Origin: Eunapius fragilis
Taxonomy: Eukaryota > Porifera > Demospongiae > Spongillida > Spongillidae
Length of the DNA stretch: 64,000 nucleotides
Assembly: GCA_963681505.1 (NCBI GenBank)
Contig: OY811987.1
Location: 5,719,014 to 5,783,013, forward strand
Reading direction: 5' to 3'
Position 1 is the stretch's first letter, and each line of letters opens with the position of its first letter. Under the pieces are notes generated by a model. That model saw only the letters and a program-made list of their open reading frames with translations. It ran no database searches and had not been told where the DNA came from. The translations under genes were made by a program, and so were the position numbers. Of this stretch, positions 23,678 to 36,490 are shown piece by piece.

Positions 23678-24823
23678 TCAGACTGAATCTGTCATAAATG
23701 GAATCTGAAGAGCGTCTCTTATGTAGGCCTTTTCCTCCTGATCGTTAACTGTCCACGTTACTATGTTGACATCATGTTTGCTCCAAGCAACAGTGCCAAT
23801 CCTTTAGAACAACGGAAATCAGTCACCGTTTATGCTAAATGACACGCGTTCATACCTCTGCCCTAGAATGTCACCTTTGAAGGGCAACAGAAGGTTGACA
23901 CCCAGGAACCGCCACACGAAGGTCGTTAGAATCCAGAATAATACCTTATCCTGGACAGTGGCTACAAAATGCATCCATGCTGACGTGTGCCTTCTCTTTC
24001 CACCGTATTCATAAGAAGTAATATTGCTCCGCAGTGTGAGGCCGACTAGGATATCAGGGTCCGCAGTACGAATCTACCCGCAATAAAATTGCGATGTGGT
24101 CAATGAAGGGCGTAAACGTGTACTCACTCACCCTGCTTAGAAGACGCGGGTAGAATGAGACAACAGCAACTCTGTCGTACAGATCTTTATTGGAAAACAG
24201 TTTTTGAACGGCTCTTACGCTCTATACGTGACAATGACACATCCAGTTAATAAAATTGGCATTGCGGATCATACGGTATACCTCTTCGTTGTCATCCTTA
24301 GCATCCAAGAACATCACAAGGTCGAGCTCTTTACACAAATCCACAGCTTCATACAGGGTAGGAATGCGTTCGCCTGAAAACTCCGACCTTAATTCGAGCG
24401 ATGAATTTGCAGAACATCGTTAAAATACTAGGGAATCGGGCGGGCGCCGCGGTTTCCCTTCGCTTACCCTATCCCGAAATCTAGCTTCTTCACCTCTTCC
24501 AGAGTCATGTCGTGAACGTCCCCTCTCCCGTTGCTCGTCCTCTCGACGGTACCATCGTGGAGTAGCACCGGATAGCCGTCCTTCGTGAATACGAGGTCAA
24601 CTTCTATGCCCGACGCTCCCTTGGATTTCGAATTCCTTATGGCAGAGAGGGTGTTTTCGGGGGTGCCGCCCCTATGCGCTATCGGAGCGCCTTTAACCTT
24701 ATCGATGAAGGCCTGCGTTCGCGCCCGAGATGCGCGTGGATGTCGCAAAGAGCAGTACGCACCAGTGAGAGCTAGAAGCCCACCGCAGACAGTAGCTGCC
24801 AGAACACACGCCGCAGGATCCAT
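23678..24823 (-). CDS. glycerophosphodiester phosphodiesterase-like (copy 2), altered metal site
   Basis: Five exons with the same internal lengths as copy 1: 24823-24468, 24387-24282, 24221-24132, 24073-23856, 23801-23678, giving 297 residues. It keeps an N-terminal hydrophobic segment (ACVLAATVCGGLLALTGAY), APIAHRGGTPENT and GIEVDLVFTKDGYPVLLHDG. However, FLELKSD of copy 1 reads FLDAKDD here, so a conserved metal-binding Glu is replaced by Asp. The end is NIVTWTVND...PFMTDSV. Transcription would proceed toward copy 1 with 177 bp between them. Enzyme activity is uncertain. The ATG at 24823 was preferred over one at 24895 because it matches copy 1 in length; the upstream option adds a basic stretch. 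Confidence 0.9.
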
Positions 24824-25974
24824 GACAGGATGTTTGAGGGAGCGTCGTTTTTTTTTTTTAATTCGGCGTGTAATTTTTATACTGCTACCTGGCAACGTAG
24901 TAGTAGTGTTTGCATCTATAAATGGATTAACCTATTAGTGCTGTCAATCGATTCAAAATCGTGGAAACTCCCTTGTAACCGGAAAACTAGTGGGATGTTA
25001 AAACGATTGACAACACCAATTTCACACGATTTGAGTTTGGAAGGCTTCTCGACTGTCAGCTACAGTATATAGAGAATCAGCACAGCGGAAACTGACCAGT
25101 CCATTGCACCAGGTCTGTATTATTCGTTTTGTTCTTGATACCTGATTGTCTAGGGCACTGTGAAAAATCGCTCTATATGTCTCCAAGCTATCATCGACCT
25201 CGCTATGTGTTAACACCAGTTCAGCATCACCAGCTGCAAGTTACAGTACTCCTGGGAACCTTCTCCTCGTTCCCATTCATCGCCTACATTCACCTATTTA
25301 CAGAGGTTGTGCTCTGCACGTTTGCTGTACCTACTGACGTAGCATAAAGTCTTCATCACTGAATTGGCACGACTGTTCCAAGCATACTCTGATGCCTTGG
25401 AATCAGAATCAATTATGCAGAAAGGCTGACACTCTTTGTTGTTACAAAAGCCATCCTGCATGTCAAAAGCTTGGGATCAACCCATTTGTCTGGAGAGATG
25501 TATTGCTAAAGGACATGTTTCTGGAAGTCCTATAATACCAACATCTTCTATCCCTGATAAAGGCACTGTTCCGAAAGAACAATGCCTCCTTTAATACCAA
25601 ACGTATGTTTAAAGACAAATGCAAAACATCCACTTGACTTCTCTGAGATGAGTGATGAAGACAGAAGAGGTTTCTTTATACTGACTTGACAGACAATTCA
25701 CAACCTTTCTGTCTTTGATGCACGTATCCCCCCCCCCCCCCCCCCCCCCCCAATCTCCCCAGGAAAGCCACCTTCCTGGTCAGCAAACAGCCCCCTGACC
25801 TTGGTCATCAAACATCTTCCTCGTCATTCATCCCAGCATCCCCTGACCCCACCATCAGATGTACACAGACTGCCAATTCATTTCACGTGCGCCTATTCTC
25901 TTTCATATTATTGATGCTTCTGCCATCAAATGAGCTAAAAAGATGTTATTTGCCAGCTTCTCACTCTCCACTAG
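24824..25974. other. intergenic, 24-C run, no supported gene
   Basis: A run of 24 C lies at 25728-25751. A possible acceptor follows it (CCCCAG at about 25761), and upstream exons of the plus-strand gene ending at 26443 may lie here, but none is convincing. Confidence 0.45.
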
Positions 25975-26443
25975 CCATCACCAACATGAAATGAAGAGAT
26001 CCCACTCGTACAATGTCACTCTTCCGTCCAATGCATTTGAGGGGGCCAATCCTCAACAGGTATGCTATCCCATATAGTGAGTAGTGATTCAAAATGTTCA
26101 CCCAGTCCTTTCCTATAACCCAGCAGGTCCTACCGCTGCTTTTCATTTTCAGCTTTATGACTATCCATATACTTGTGGTACGTTACAACTTATTATAACA
26201 TTATCATTATTACTATACTGCACTGAGAGAACAATGTTATATTTATAGTAGGCTGTTGATGTGGCTTCAACTCCTTTGGGGGTATATGCTACAGCGATGG
26301 GAGGTGATGGACACTGGGTAATGACACCTAATGATCCATCTGTAAGGTATGGAAGCATGCATCTCCTCTGCCTAGACCACCGGCATGTGATCTTCCACAC
26401 ATACGCTGGAGACATAATTAAAAAGATTACTAATAAAGCTTAA
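25975..26443 (+). CDS. 3' end of an unrecognised spliced gene (two exons)
   Basis: Exon 25975-26059 (HEMKRSHSYNVTLPSNAF...ANPQQ) ends at a good donor CAG|GTATGC. Exon 26252-26443 begins after ATAGTAG| and reads AVDVASTPLGVYATAMGG..., HWVMTPNDPSVRYGSM, CLDHRHVIFHTYAG and ends IIKKITNKA-stop. Phase is kept and codon content looks protein-like. I recognise no family, and the 5' exons are not located. It converges on NAA30 with 49 bp between stops, consistent with the tight packing elsewhere. It could be spurious. Confidence 0.35.
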
Positions 26444-26492
26444 CTCACTTACATTAAATGAATATATGTGAATTAATAATATCTCTAAATAA

Positions 26493-27244
26493 CTAGCTAC
26501 TCAAAGGGTCCTTTAACCACAACTTCAACCGGTATGCATCCACTCCGTTGAGATAGTACTGATGTAGGTATTTGTCTCTGACAAAGCCAAGGTTCTCATA
26601 GAGGTTGAGGGCAGCCTGGTTTGTCACCTCTGTCTCCAAGACGACCTGCAATTAAACAGCCACTACATCTCTACAAGCATCCACCCACCACCATACACAC
26701 ACACACTTGGTCACAGCCATTTGCCACCATCTGGCGTATGCTCTTCTTAACCAGGGACGAACCTAAAAGAAGCGCACCAACCGTTATCACTTCACCCTTT
26801 CGCGCGAACGGGTTGTGTTTGATGTACTCATGCGAGCTCACCTATCTTTTTCTTTCTGTAATTCTTGTCAACAGCCAGCATTGCGATGTATCCTCTCCTC
26901 ACGTTATAGTTATGCACCTCCAGTTTGCAAACTATGGCGCCCACATAGCTGCCCTGGCATTGGGCCTGAAAATATACCCCGGGGAGATGTTGGGGAAGAA
27001 ATGACTGGCCACTTCACTCGACCACAGCCACTGCTGCAGTACTTACCATGATGCACAGTTCAGGCCAGTTGTGTATGAAATAGCGATACGTGTAGATGGA
27101 GTAAGGTTCCGAGAGGTCAGCCTTCATCAGACGCATAATATCCGGCATCTGGGACTCAGATGCGTATGGCACGTAGAGAATTTCGTCAGCATCCGATGGT
27201 GCGGCTCCAACCGTCGTTGGGTCGGTAATACGGTTATCGACCAT
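26493..27244 (-). CDS. NAA30: N-alpha-acetyltransferase 30, NatC catalytic subunit
   Basis: NAA30 (Mak3) with NAA35 and NAA38 forms NatC, which acetylates N-termini such as Met-Leu and Met-Ile on nascent chains. Four exons: 27244-27047, 26965-26842, 26762-26707, 26645-26493, giving 176 residues. Diagnostic sequence: [64 protein letters not shown] (acetyl-CoA loop), [19 protein letters not shown] and [15 protein letters not shown], all near-identical to animal NAA30. A second in-frame ATG at 27277 would add 11 residues. Vertebrate NAA30 has a long extra N-terminus that is absent here. Confidence 0.95.
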
Positions 27245-27513
27245 AACTGTACTGAGGCCCCGTGTTTCTTGAATCACGTGACGGGGGGTTTGCCCGCTTT
27301 ACAATTGAGTCATTACCGAAGCGAGGCAAGGTGAGTGTTGTTGTTATAGACACATGGATATATGTTCATGAGTTGATTGCTAGTCAGAGGCCTTGGAAGA
27401 AGGTAATTACAGATACACGAGTTGACATGTACTAATTACTATTGATTGGTGCGCTAACACTGCCCACGCAGACACCACGTTAACCTTCAAAGGCGTGCCT
27501 TGTTTCAGGAGAC
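27245..27513. promoter_or_regulatory. putative bidirectional promoter, NAA30 / RhoGEF
   Basis: 269 bp between start codons. TCACGTGAC at 27274-27282 is a perfect E-box of USF/TFE type. It overlaps the alternative upstream NAA30 ATG, which favours the downstream start. Confidence 0.45.
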
Positions 27514-27630
27514 ATGACTAGTTTGCCCGGAGAAGGGAGTACACCTGTACCCGTGGAAGCGGCGCTTAGCCCACAGGATGTCCTGAAAGCGTGCTCATTC
27601 TTTGGTGAGTTCTTTTAGGTCGACCGAGGG

Positions 27631-27661
<31 letters not shown>

Positions 27662-30600
27662 AGGGGAATACGGTGTGGGGGAAGTCGAGCGTCTGGCACA
27701 CGCGAAGGATGCATGCATTGGCAACCAGACCTTAGGTAGTTATACGTTACTGCGCATGCCGTTTGGCATAGCGTATCATAACTTTACACTGTAGCTAAAA
27801 CACTATACACCACTGTGGTGTTCTATGAATAATCATAGATAGTTTTAAACTATCCATGGTGTACCGCGGGCTCCGCAATTTTAGTTAGCAGCTGCGGATA
27901 AACCCAAGCAAGTGATTGAAGTCTAGGATATGCTGTTGCTAAAATGATGTTTTTGTTCGGTTGATAAATAGGTTGGAATGTCTGGGGAATAGTGAAGTAT
28001 GTCCATTGTAGGAAGGAAGGAGGAAGGATAGGGTGACCCACCTTGAGGGAGGAAGGAGTGGGAGGAGGTGGGTATCTTGAGAGAGGAGGTGGGTACCTTG
28101 AGGGAGGAGGTGGTTACCTTGAGGGAGGAAGGAGTGGGAGGAGGTGGGTACCTTGAGGGAGGGAGGAGTGGGAGGAGGTGGGTACCTTGAGGGAGGAAAG
28201 AGTGGGAGGAGGTGGGTAAGATATATTTCAGTGCAATGCTTAGACAGTCCTCCTCACTTCACCCTGCTTTTTAGCTAGATCAGAGTCACTGCGTTCCCTT
28301 GAACTTCCTCTGGAATACCTGCTCAGTGGCGTTGTGTATCTATCTGGTGGGTTGCCATCTTTCATGAGGTCTCCATTTAATAATGCACCTTGCTTCAAGG
28401 TGGGCGAGACAAGAGGGGAAGTCCCCTCCTCTCCATAACACAGCCAGATGACATGCCTATAGAGGCATTGATGGAGATGTCCACCAGCGATGTGATAGAC
28501 ATGCTGTCATACTTCACCTCTGTGCCAAAGTAGGTATGGGGAAGAAGGGGGGGGGGGGGGAATTTAAACAATATCGCCACATGTTTGGTGCTTCTTGAAG
28601 TAAGGCATAAATTTGTATTTAATGATATTTTGATATTTTGAGCCTGTTGTGGATTAGTAGACGTGTTCTGTAGCACAGTTATAGTCAAAGCTGTGGTGGT
28701 ATTGGAGGGTGTGGCTAGTCCTTTGGGGTATTCGGGTTAGTTCTCTTTCCACAACAGACAAAGCCACAGGTCTATGGTGCATAACGAGCATAACCTTTAT
28801 TTTCAATCTGAATCACACAGGGATGACTCCAGAGCCAAGGGTTTTTCCGTCTTGTTATCAGCCGAATCGATCCACGACTTTCTCCTTAGAACAGTGGTGA
28901 AGGCTTTGAACGCCTTTCAGGTAGGTAGGAGGGGCATACAATGTGTGTATACAATGTGTTTATGTGTGTGCATATGTATGTATCATATGTGTTTGTACAA
29001 TGCATGTGTGTGCATGTCTGTATACATGTATGTGTGTGAATGTCTGTATACATGCATGTGTGTGCATGTCTGTATACGTGTATGTGTGAATGTCTGTGTG
29101 CATATGTTTATGTGCAATGTCTATGTTGAACATGGTTGTGTCCTGGTACTTAGGACACACATGCGCAGCTGTTCAACACTGTCTTCTTTGTGTCTAAGAC
29201 AAGGAACTCTTCGTTCATTGAACTGGCTTGCGAGGGAAAAGAAGTGAATCTGCCGGTCTGTTTGTCCACACCACAAGTGCAAACCCATCTTGCGTGTCCT
29301 CTCCCTCTACCATGTTCCTCCTTCCCTGTGCCCTCCCCTCCCCCTGTGTCCCCCCTCCCTATGTCCTCCCTCCCCCATGTCCTCCCTCCTCCCTCTGTGT
29401 CCTTCCCACCCATGTCCTCCGTCCCCCTTCCTCCTCCCCCTCCTTACTCACAATTAATCAGTTGTCATGGTACCCTGGTACTCTTGCAGATGGTCTATTT
29501 GAAAAAAAATGAAGAGTTGCTAGGTTACATTGATCAGAGCCAGCTGACCAAGGAATTTGGGGGAACACTAGAATACATCCATCAAGATTGGGTGAAATTT
29601 CGACTGGTGAGAAATGAATATTTTCTCTCCAAGTTAGACACTTTTTCCTTATTTAACTTTAGTAATGTCCCCTCATGTTCTCATCACTCCTCCCTCCATC
29701 ACCTCCTCCCTCACTCCCCACCCCCTCTGCTTCCCCTCTCCTCTCCTTAGCAAGTGGAGCCTTTCATATGTGACTGCCTCGGCATATCCAAGCGTCTAGC
29801 AGCTTCCATGCAGCCACTCCTGGAGGAGCAGATGCCAGGCTCCATTGATGAGGCGGAGAAGTGCATAGTTCAGAGCAAGTTGAAGAGGCAGAAGACTCTG
29901 GATAGCCTCCATATTGATGAGCTCACTGCTGAGGGGAAGACCATCAACCAACTGATGAACTCATCTTTCTCTAAGCTTCAGGATAACCCTGAGTTTACTA
30001 GCACACTGGTCACTGTCCAGAAGTTGGTTGACCAGATCACCAACATTAAAAGCAGGTTGGACCTCCTGTGGAACTCATATCACTTGAAGTTGGAGACAAA
30101 CTTGAGGAAACACAAGTTTAAAAAAGACACAGAACAGGTCAGGGTGATCTGTGTTGCCATTATACTCCACACATGTGCTCCCTTTCCCTTCCCCCCTTCC
30201 TCCTTTCCTCCCCCTCCTTTTCTCTCCCCTTCCCTTTCCCCCTCCCTCCTCTCCCCTTCCCTTTCCCCCTCCCTCCTCTCCCCTTCCCTTTCCCCCTCCC
30301 TCCTCTCCCCTTCCCTTTCCCCCTCCCTCCTCTCCCCTTCCCTTTCCCCTCCCTCCTCTCCCCTTCCCTTTCCCCCTCCCTCCTCTCCCCTTCCCTTTCC
30401 CCCTCCCTCCTCTCCCCTTCCCTTTCCCCCTCCCTCCTCTCCCCTTCCCTTTCCCCCTCCCTCCTCTCCCCTTCCCTTTCCCCTCCCTCCTCTCCCCTTA
30501 CCTTTCCCCCTCCTTCCTCTCCCCTTCCCTTTCCCCCTCCCTCCTCTCCCCTTCCCTTTCTTCCCCCTCCTTCCTCTCCCCTTCCCTTTCCCCCTCCCTC

Positions 30601-31108
30601 CTCTCCCCTTCCCTTTCCCTTTCCTTCCTATCTTGCTTCTTCTGTTTCTGTTTCAACTCTCCTTAAGTCCTATTTTTCACGACCTTCCATCCCGCACAGA
30701 TCGTGGAGTGGTTCGAGGAGTGTGCAGATGAGTTCTTTGTGGCACAGGGAGAGATGGGAGAGTCCTTGGAAGTGGCAGAAGCCATGCAACTGGAAGTTGA
30801 AAACTTTGAGCAGGAAACACGGGTAAGGGATTTTCCCTTTTATGTTCCATTAACACTCATGTTATGTTTTCAGCAAGTTGTGTCCAAAACCAACGCACTG
30901 CTGGACAGGGGTGCTGATCTAAGTAAGGGTGATCCTGAAGTGAGGGCAAGGTTTGAAAAGATCCAGGCCCTCATTGCCAGTTTTGATGAACGTTTGAGCA
31001 AACAGAAGAAGCAGCTAGTAGAGTCTGTGCGACTGCACAAGTTAACCCAGGAGGTATTTTGTACTGGTGCCAATGGCATTGGAAGTGTCTGACCTCTTTC
31101 CCCTTCTC

Positions 31109-31164
<56 letters not shown>

Positions 31165-33597
31165 ATGTGTGTGTACATGTGCGTGTGTACATGTGTGTAC
31201 ATGTGTGTACATGTGTGTGGGTAGGCATTTGATTGGTGTGTCAGAAGTGTGAAGATTTGCTCGGACTATGACCTACTCAACACACACCCGGATAACATTG
31301 AGCCTCTGGATATCAAACAGGCGTTCTCAGACTTCCTCTCCAGGGATGACACCTTTTCATCAGTACAGTTGCAGGAGCTCTCAAAATTGGCTGAAAAAGC
31401 CTCCAGTCCTTCCACCAAAGAGAACGCTATTTTTGCTTGCAATCGTGTGACAGAGATGAACGAACGATTTATCTACTACCAGATGATCTTGGATAGATTG
31501 GAGCAGGAGAGGCGTGAGAGGACTGAGCAGGAAGCCAGCAACAAGCAGCAGCTGTTGCAGCATGCTGTGGGCGTAGCAGAGGCCGTAGATGTGCTGGTTG
31601 CCGCGGCAGCTGGTGATGTGCAGCAGGTGCCCCCTGTGACCAAAGGTGGCCCCCCCTCTGTGACCAGTGGTGGGGGAGAGGCAGCAAACCCCACGACCTA
31701 CACTCAAACCTCTTCGGTTGATAAGGTCAGACCTCCTTTCTTCCCACCTAGCCAACCCTAACTTGCCTCGATGTGTCTCGTTTTTTTTTTAACCCTTTAC
31801 TGTTCAGGTCAGCTATGTAGCTAATGAAGACGTGGACATGGCGCTGAACCTTCTTGAGAAGGCCGTCAGTATGGCTTCAGGTAATCCTACATGCATGGGG
31901 CGTGTCCTGTAGGCAGGGGGTGTGTCCCTGCGGGCTCTGTCTGACACATGGTTGGGGGTGTGTCCTTTAGATCTTGACACCTCAACACGGACAGAGGAGG
32001 TGTCAACAAGTACAGAGGATGTAGACTTGGGTGTGGCAAAGACAAAGCTAGACATTTCAGGACCTGCTCCGATTGAGCTGACCAATGAAAGCAAAGGATC
32101 GTTGGAGGAGGCCAGGGAGCCAGAAACAGTGGGTTTACATTCTCTAGGGTACGGGGAAAGTTGGCGAGCTTTGTTGTGTTGCAGGTTGAAAATGAAGATT
32201 GGACTGCACAGACAAAAAATGCAAGACACAGAAGGTTACTACAATGAAACCTCGCACTTATGGTTGTGTGTGTTTGTGTATGTGTGCATGCGTACGAGAG
32301 TATGTGTGCACACGCATACATGTACATACGTTTAGTAAGCACAGTAGTAAACAAGGGTATGTACCTAAACATCCAGTCTGCCCCTTTGCTGCTCATCACA
32401 GCAGTATACAAATAGAGTACAGATGTTTGAATTCTCTGAAGTTTGGGTCTTTTAACATTAACCACCTGGTGTGTGTACATGTGCACTTGCTAGGCACCTG
32501 ATGGAGGAGTTGTTTGCTACAGAAGAAACCTACATCCAGTCAATGGAACATATATGCAAGGTACTTCCCTTTCATCTGACCCCACCTTCTCTAGCCACAC
32601 CTCCAACCCCACCCCTAACCACACCTCTAACCCCACCCCTGACTGCATCTCTAATCGCACCTCTGACCACACCTCTAACCACACCTCTGGTTTTCCCCCA
32701 TTTCTCTCATTCTTGCTTCTAATTAAAGCACTACTTGCCTGTCATGGAAGACGGCAGAGACATTCCCGTACCACTGCGTGGTAAAAAGGATGCGATATTT
32801 GTGAACATACCGGAGCTGATCAAGTTTAACAAGTCGTAAGTCAAGCATACGTGCAGTGTAGCAGTCATTTACTAGGGAGAGGAGGAGGGGGAGGAGAACT
32901 AGAACAAGGCTAGGGAGTTGGCCAAACCCTTTACATGTTCCTACCAAGCCTACAACAATAAATGCATTTAAAAATGCATTTCCATTTAAAGCCTATTGTC
33001 CCTTATCTCTTATCTCTATGTAGTAAAATTCTTCCAAAGCTCCAGGAGTGTAGGAAATGTCCAATCAAACTGGGTCAGGTTTTCCTTGAGGAGGAAGAGG
33101 TTAGTGTGCTGTCAGATGTCTTTATTATGGCCACAGACCCACGTTCCCTCCTCCCCAAACCCATCCCCCACCCACACTCTCCCTTCCCTTCAACCTATTT
33201 AGTCATTCCTTCACTACTCTACGTACTTCAAGGCAATGCCTTACCAGAGCAAACTGATGGTGGATGCTGGCAGTCAGTTCTTTGCAGTAAGTTTCTCTCT
33301 CATTAGTTGCAATATGACTTCCAAACTCCACCCACTTTCAGAGCACCCAGCAGGCAATATCAGATAGCTTCCCTCTTATGTCTTATTTAATCAAGCCATT
33401 TCAGAGAGTTGCAAAATACAAACTGTTTCTTGATGTAAGGTGGCTCTAGTTAGAACTATACATTATGGAGTCTCTGAGCTTCCCCTGTCTCCTCCCCATT
33501 TCCCTCCCTCTACATCTTCCTCACCCTCAGGACATGATAAAACACTTTGTGAAGTCTGATTTAAATGGGAAGTTGAAGGAATGCTATGATCACCTCA

Positions 33598-33644
<47 letters not shown>

Positions 33645-35363
33645 GTGTGTGTGTGTTGTGTGTGTGTGTGTGTGTGTGTGTGTTTTGTTATGTTGTTATT
33701 TCAGAAGGATGTAATGTTTTTATATTTCTATGTGGTTCTGGTTCTACCTTACAATTTCACAGGAGTCTCAGAAAATGATTGATTTTATTCTTCGTCATGG
33801 TAACGACCTTTTGGCACTTGACTTGCTCACAGGATTCCAGGTGCTGTTGTGAAATTGGTAGGCTAAACACACCATTGATTAGCCATACCTTTTGTGTTCA
33901 GGTTAACCCTTCAAACCATGGCATGCTACTGAGGCAAGGGGAACTCATTGTTGTGGACAAGAACAAGCACAAAAGGGTGGTGTTCCTATTTGAAAACACC
34001 ATCGTGTTTGCAAAGTCAAGAAAGCTTGTCAGCTCAGACCCACACAGTCCAGATACATTTGAATTTAAAACTGAGTACAAAGTACATTGATGTGCCTGTT
34101 ATAACCACACCGTGGTTTAACCAGCACGTGCCCTCCACACCCACACACACACACCTTGCATACTTTTTAGACACGCGACCTAAGCTTAAGGGAGAATATA
34201 GTTGATCATCCAACCAGATTTGAGCTACGGAGTAAGCAGAAGGTTGTGATAATGCTACAGGTACACAATGTGTGTGTGTGTGTGTGGTGTGTGGTGTGTG
34301 TGTGGTGTGTCTGTATGTGCATGTGTATGCAGGGTGTGTGTGTGTGTGTGTGTGTTAGACATGCAGAGCACTGTGGTGTCCTATACAACATAAACGTTTT
34401 CTTTTCTTCATCAATAGGCCCCAACAGAGGGTGATAAAAACCAGTGGGTGGAAGAGATCAGAGAACTCTTCTTCAGTCACATGCTGCAAATGAAAGGTCA
34501 GACACATGTGGGTCTGGGCACCCATTATACTTGTATTCCATATGGTCTGGGTACTGGGCTTATCAGTCTTATACCATGTATGGTCTGGGTACTGGGCTCG
34601 TCAGCCTTGCACCGGGTACTGGGTTCCTCAGTCTTGTACCATGGTCTGGGTACTGGGCTTATCAGTCTTACACCATGTATGGTCTGGGTACTGGGCTCGT
34701 CAGCCTTGCACCGGGTACTGGGTTCCTCAGTCTTGTACCATGGTCTGGGTACTGGGCTCCCTCTTATTTGCAATTCTCTCTTATGTAGACACCCTGCTAG
34801 AAACTTACCATGCCACACCCCTCTCGTCCGTAAAAGAAAGCCTGGTCAACCCCCTGGCCAGAGGCTCTTACTATGGCCACACCATGCGTAGGACCGTCTC
34901 CATGAGACCCAACAGGGAGCTCCTCAAGCAATGGGGGGTCGGGGCCCAGGGGGCAAGGCCATACAGCACCCAGTCTGGGGACCTGAGCTTTGGTGGCCAG
35001 TCTGGGGACCTGAGCTTCACTGGCGTGCGGCCCGCATCAGGCATCAGCCAGGACTGGCACTCCAATGGCTTCTTCTCCAACAGGAGCAGTCTGGTCAGTA
35101 CAACGACTGCACCAGGGGGCGTGGAGGGGAGTGGTCCCGTTCACGAGACACTGGCCTCAGATCATCAGGAAGACTACTCGCAGGACCCTGAAAAGACTGT
35201 GACGTCTGCTTCAAGGGTAGCTGCTACCAATGCGAGCTGCGAAGAAGGGAAGGCTGACTCACAGTGTACGACTTCCTCTGCAGAAGGCAACAACATGGGG
35301 TCCAGCCAGGAAACTGATGTTGATGATGAAGGTTATATGATTGCCGTGGTGACACCAATGTAG
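27514..35363 (+). CDS. MCF2/DBL-type Rho guanine nucleotide exchange factor (CRAL-TRIO, spectrin, DH-PH)
   Basis: DBL-family GEFs activate Rho GTPases at membranes. Exons: 27514-27604, 28275-28346, 28400-28529, 28821-28920, 29154-29243, 29490-29606, 29751-30137, 30700-30822, 30874-31053, 31225-31725, 31808-31880, 31971-32128, 32185-32234, 32494-32560, 32729-32835, 33024-33099, 33203-33286, 33342-33434, 33531-33599, 33763-33840, 33902-34081, 34171-34260, 34418-34496, 34789-35363. All 24 join in phase: 1,189 residues (human MCF2L about 1,140). CRAL-TRIO, residues 30-195 (LLSGVVYLSGGRDKRGSPLL, YIDQSQLTKEFGGTLEYIH). Spectrin-like helices, 200-600. DH, 690-880 (EELFATEETYIQSMEHIC; SYLIKPFQRVAKYKLFL is the conserved CR3 helix). 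PH, 888-998 (LRQGELIVVDKN, VVFLFENTIVFAK, NQWVEEIRELF). The Ser-rich tail lacks an SH3 domain. MCF2, MCF2L and MCF2L2 are vertebrate paralogues, so no single symbol is given. Confidence 0.93.
27634..27661. repeat. 28-G run in RhoGEF intron 1
   Basis: Starts 30 bp after the first donor. Quadruplex-forming potential in DNA and in the nascent transcript. Confidence 0.9.
28035..28218. repeat. G-rich tandem array in RhoGEF intron 1
   Basis: Units of GAGGGAGGAAGGAGTGGGAG then GAGGTGGGTACCTT repeat about five times with one short copy. Confidence 0.85.
30180..30640. repeat. 24-25-bp polypyrimidine array in RhoGEF intron 7
   Basis: CCCTCCCTCCTCTCCCCTTC plus CCTTT recurs about 18 times. The G-rich complement is the template strand. 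Long frames of F, P, S, L across it are compositional. Confidence 0.9.
31111..31220. repeat. (GT)n / GTGTACAT microsatellite, RhoGEF intron 9
   Basis: Pure GT for about 50 bases, then GTACATGT-interrupted repeats reaching the acceptor of the next exon at 31225. Confidence 0.9.
32575..32700. repeat. ACACCTCTAACCCCACCCCT-type array, RhoGEF intron 14
   Basis: About ten degenerate 10-18-bp units between exons 14 and 15. Confidence 0.75.
33600..33690. repeat. (GT)n microsatellite forming a donor, RhoGEF intron 19
   Basis: The exon ends CTCAAG and the intron is GTGTGTGT... from its first base. The donor itself is part of the microsatellite. Confidence 0.9.
34520..34770. repeat. two copies of a ~120-bp compound repeat, RhoGEF intron 23
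   Basis: GGTCTGGGTACTGGGCT with alternating tails (TATCAGTCTT, CGTCAGCCTTGCACC, CCTCAGTCTTG) is arranged in a higher-order pattern duplicated once. Confidence 0.85.
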
Positions 35364-35529
35364 TTGTTCCTCCCCTCCAATGCTGGGACATGTGTTGTTT
35401 GTAGCTTTTTTTTTGTGTGTGTGTTGTGTGCATTTGACAACTTACATGAGAGGTTATGTGCTTTGTGTTGTATAGCAACAATACCCCCTCCCCTTCCCCC
35501 TACATTGGACAGCCAACCATTGAGAACAA

Positions 35530-36435
35530 TTATCTGTTTGTATTCCAAACATCAAACAATGTATTTCCAAAAGCAGTGATATTTCCAAGAGAGCTAAGGG
35601 CAGTTTTGAAATGCTGCAATTCTGAATTGACGATTCTGGCATGTGAAACAGAAAATGTAGTGCTCATTCACACACACATGCACACCACATACTCACCCAT
35701 GCTGTGTGCTTCCATTGTTAGAGATACCCTGTTCGGCCAGCCGTGCTCTGAAGTGCTCCTTGAATGCCTGCTCAACCCCAAGGAACACATCCTAGACAAC
35801 AACAAATGGTTGTACCAACTGCTTGCACACACCACACAGGTCTTTACCGAGAGCTGGTCGGATGAGAGTATGTCTACAAGGGCTTCATGTAGCTTTGAGA
35901 TATGCTTGACGATAGCAGCCATGGAGGGAGAAGGGGTAGGATACTTTGCTTCCCACTGTTCAGGTGTGGGTGTGAGATGATGTCATACTGCCTCCAAGCA
36001 ACAATAAATGTTACCTTGATCAGCTGTCTCTGGATGACATCACCCATGATGTCTACTAGCTTCTCATGAATCTGCTTATAGTGCAGTCCAAAGTCCTATT
36101 TGGATCAGAAATGTGGTACAACATACACTATGTCGAATTCATACCCATATCACACCACACTACACACATCACACCACATTTCACATACATCACACCACAC
36201 TACACACATCACACCAAACTTCACATACATCACACCACACTACACACATCATACCACACTTCACATACATCACACCACACTACACACATCATACCACACT
36301 TCATATACATCACACCACACTACACACATCACACCACACTTCACATACATTACACCACACTACATTCTATCTGCCAACCAAACATCTCACCACTACTATA
36401 ACCTAAGAGTTGTTCCAAATATGAGTTGCCTGTAC

Positions 36436-36490
<55 letters not shown>

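Noticed and set aside
30151-30826. Proline/phenylalanine-rich frames of 170-325 codons
   Set aside because: They cross the polypyrimidine array in a RhoGEF intron and are compositional.
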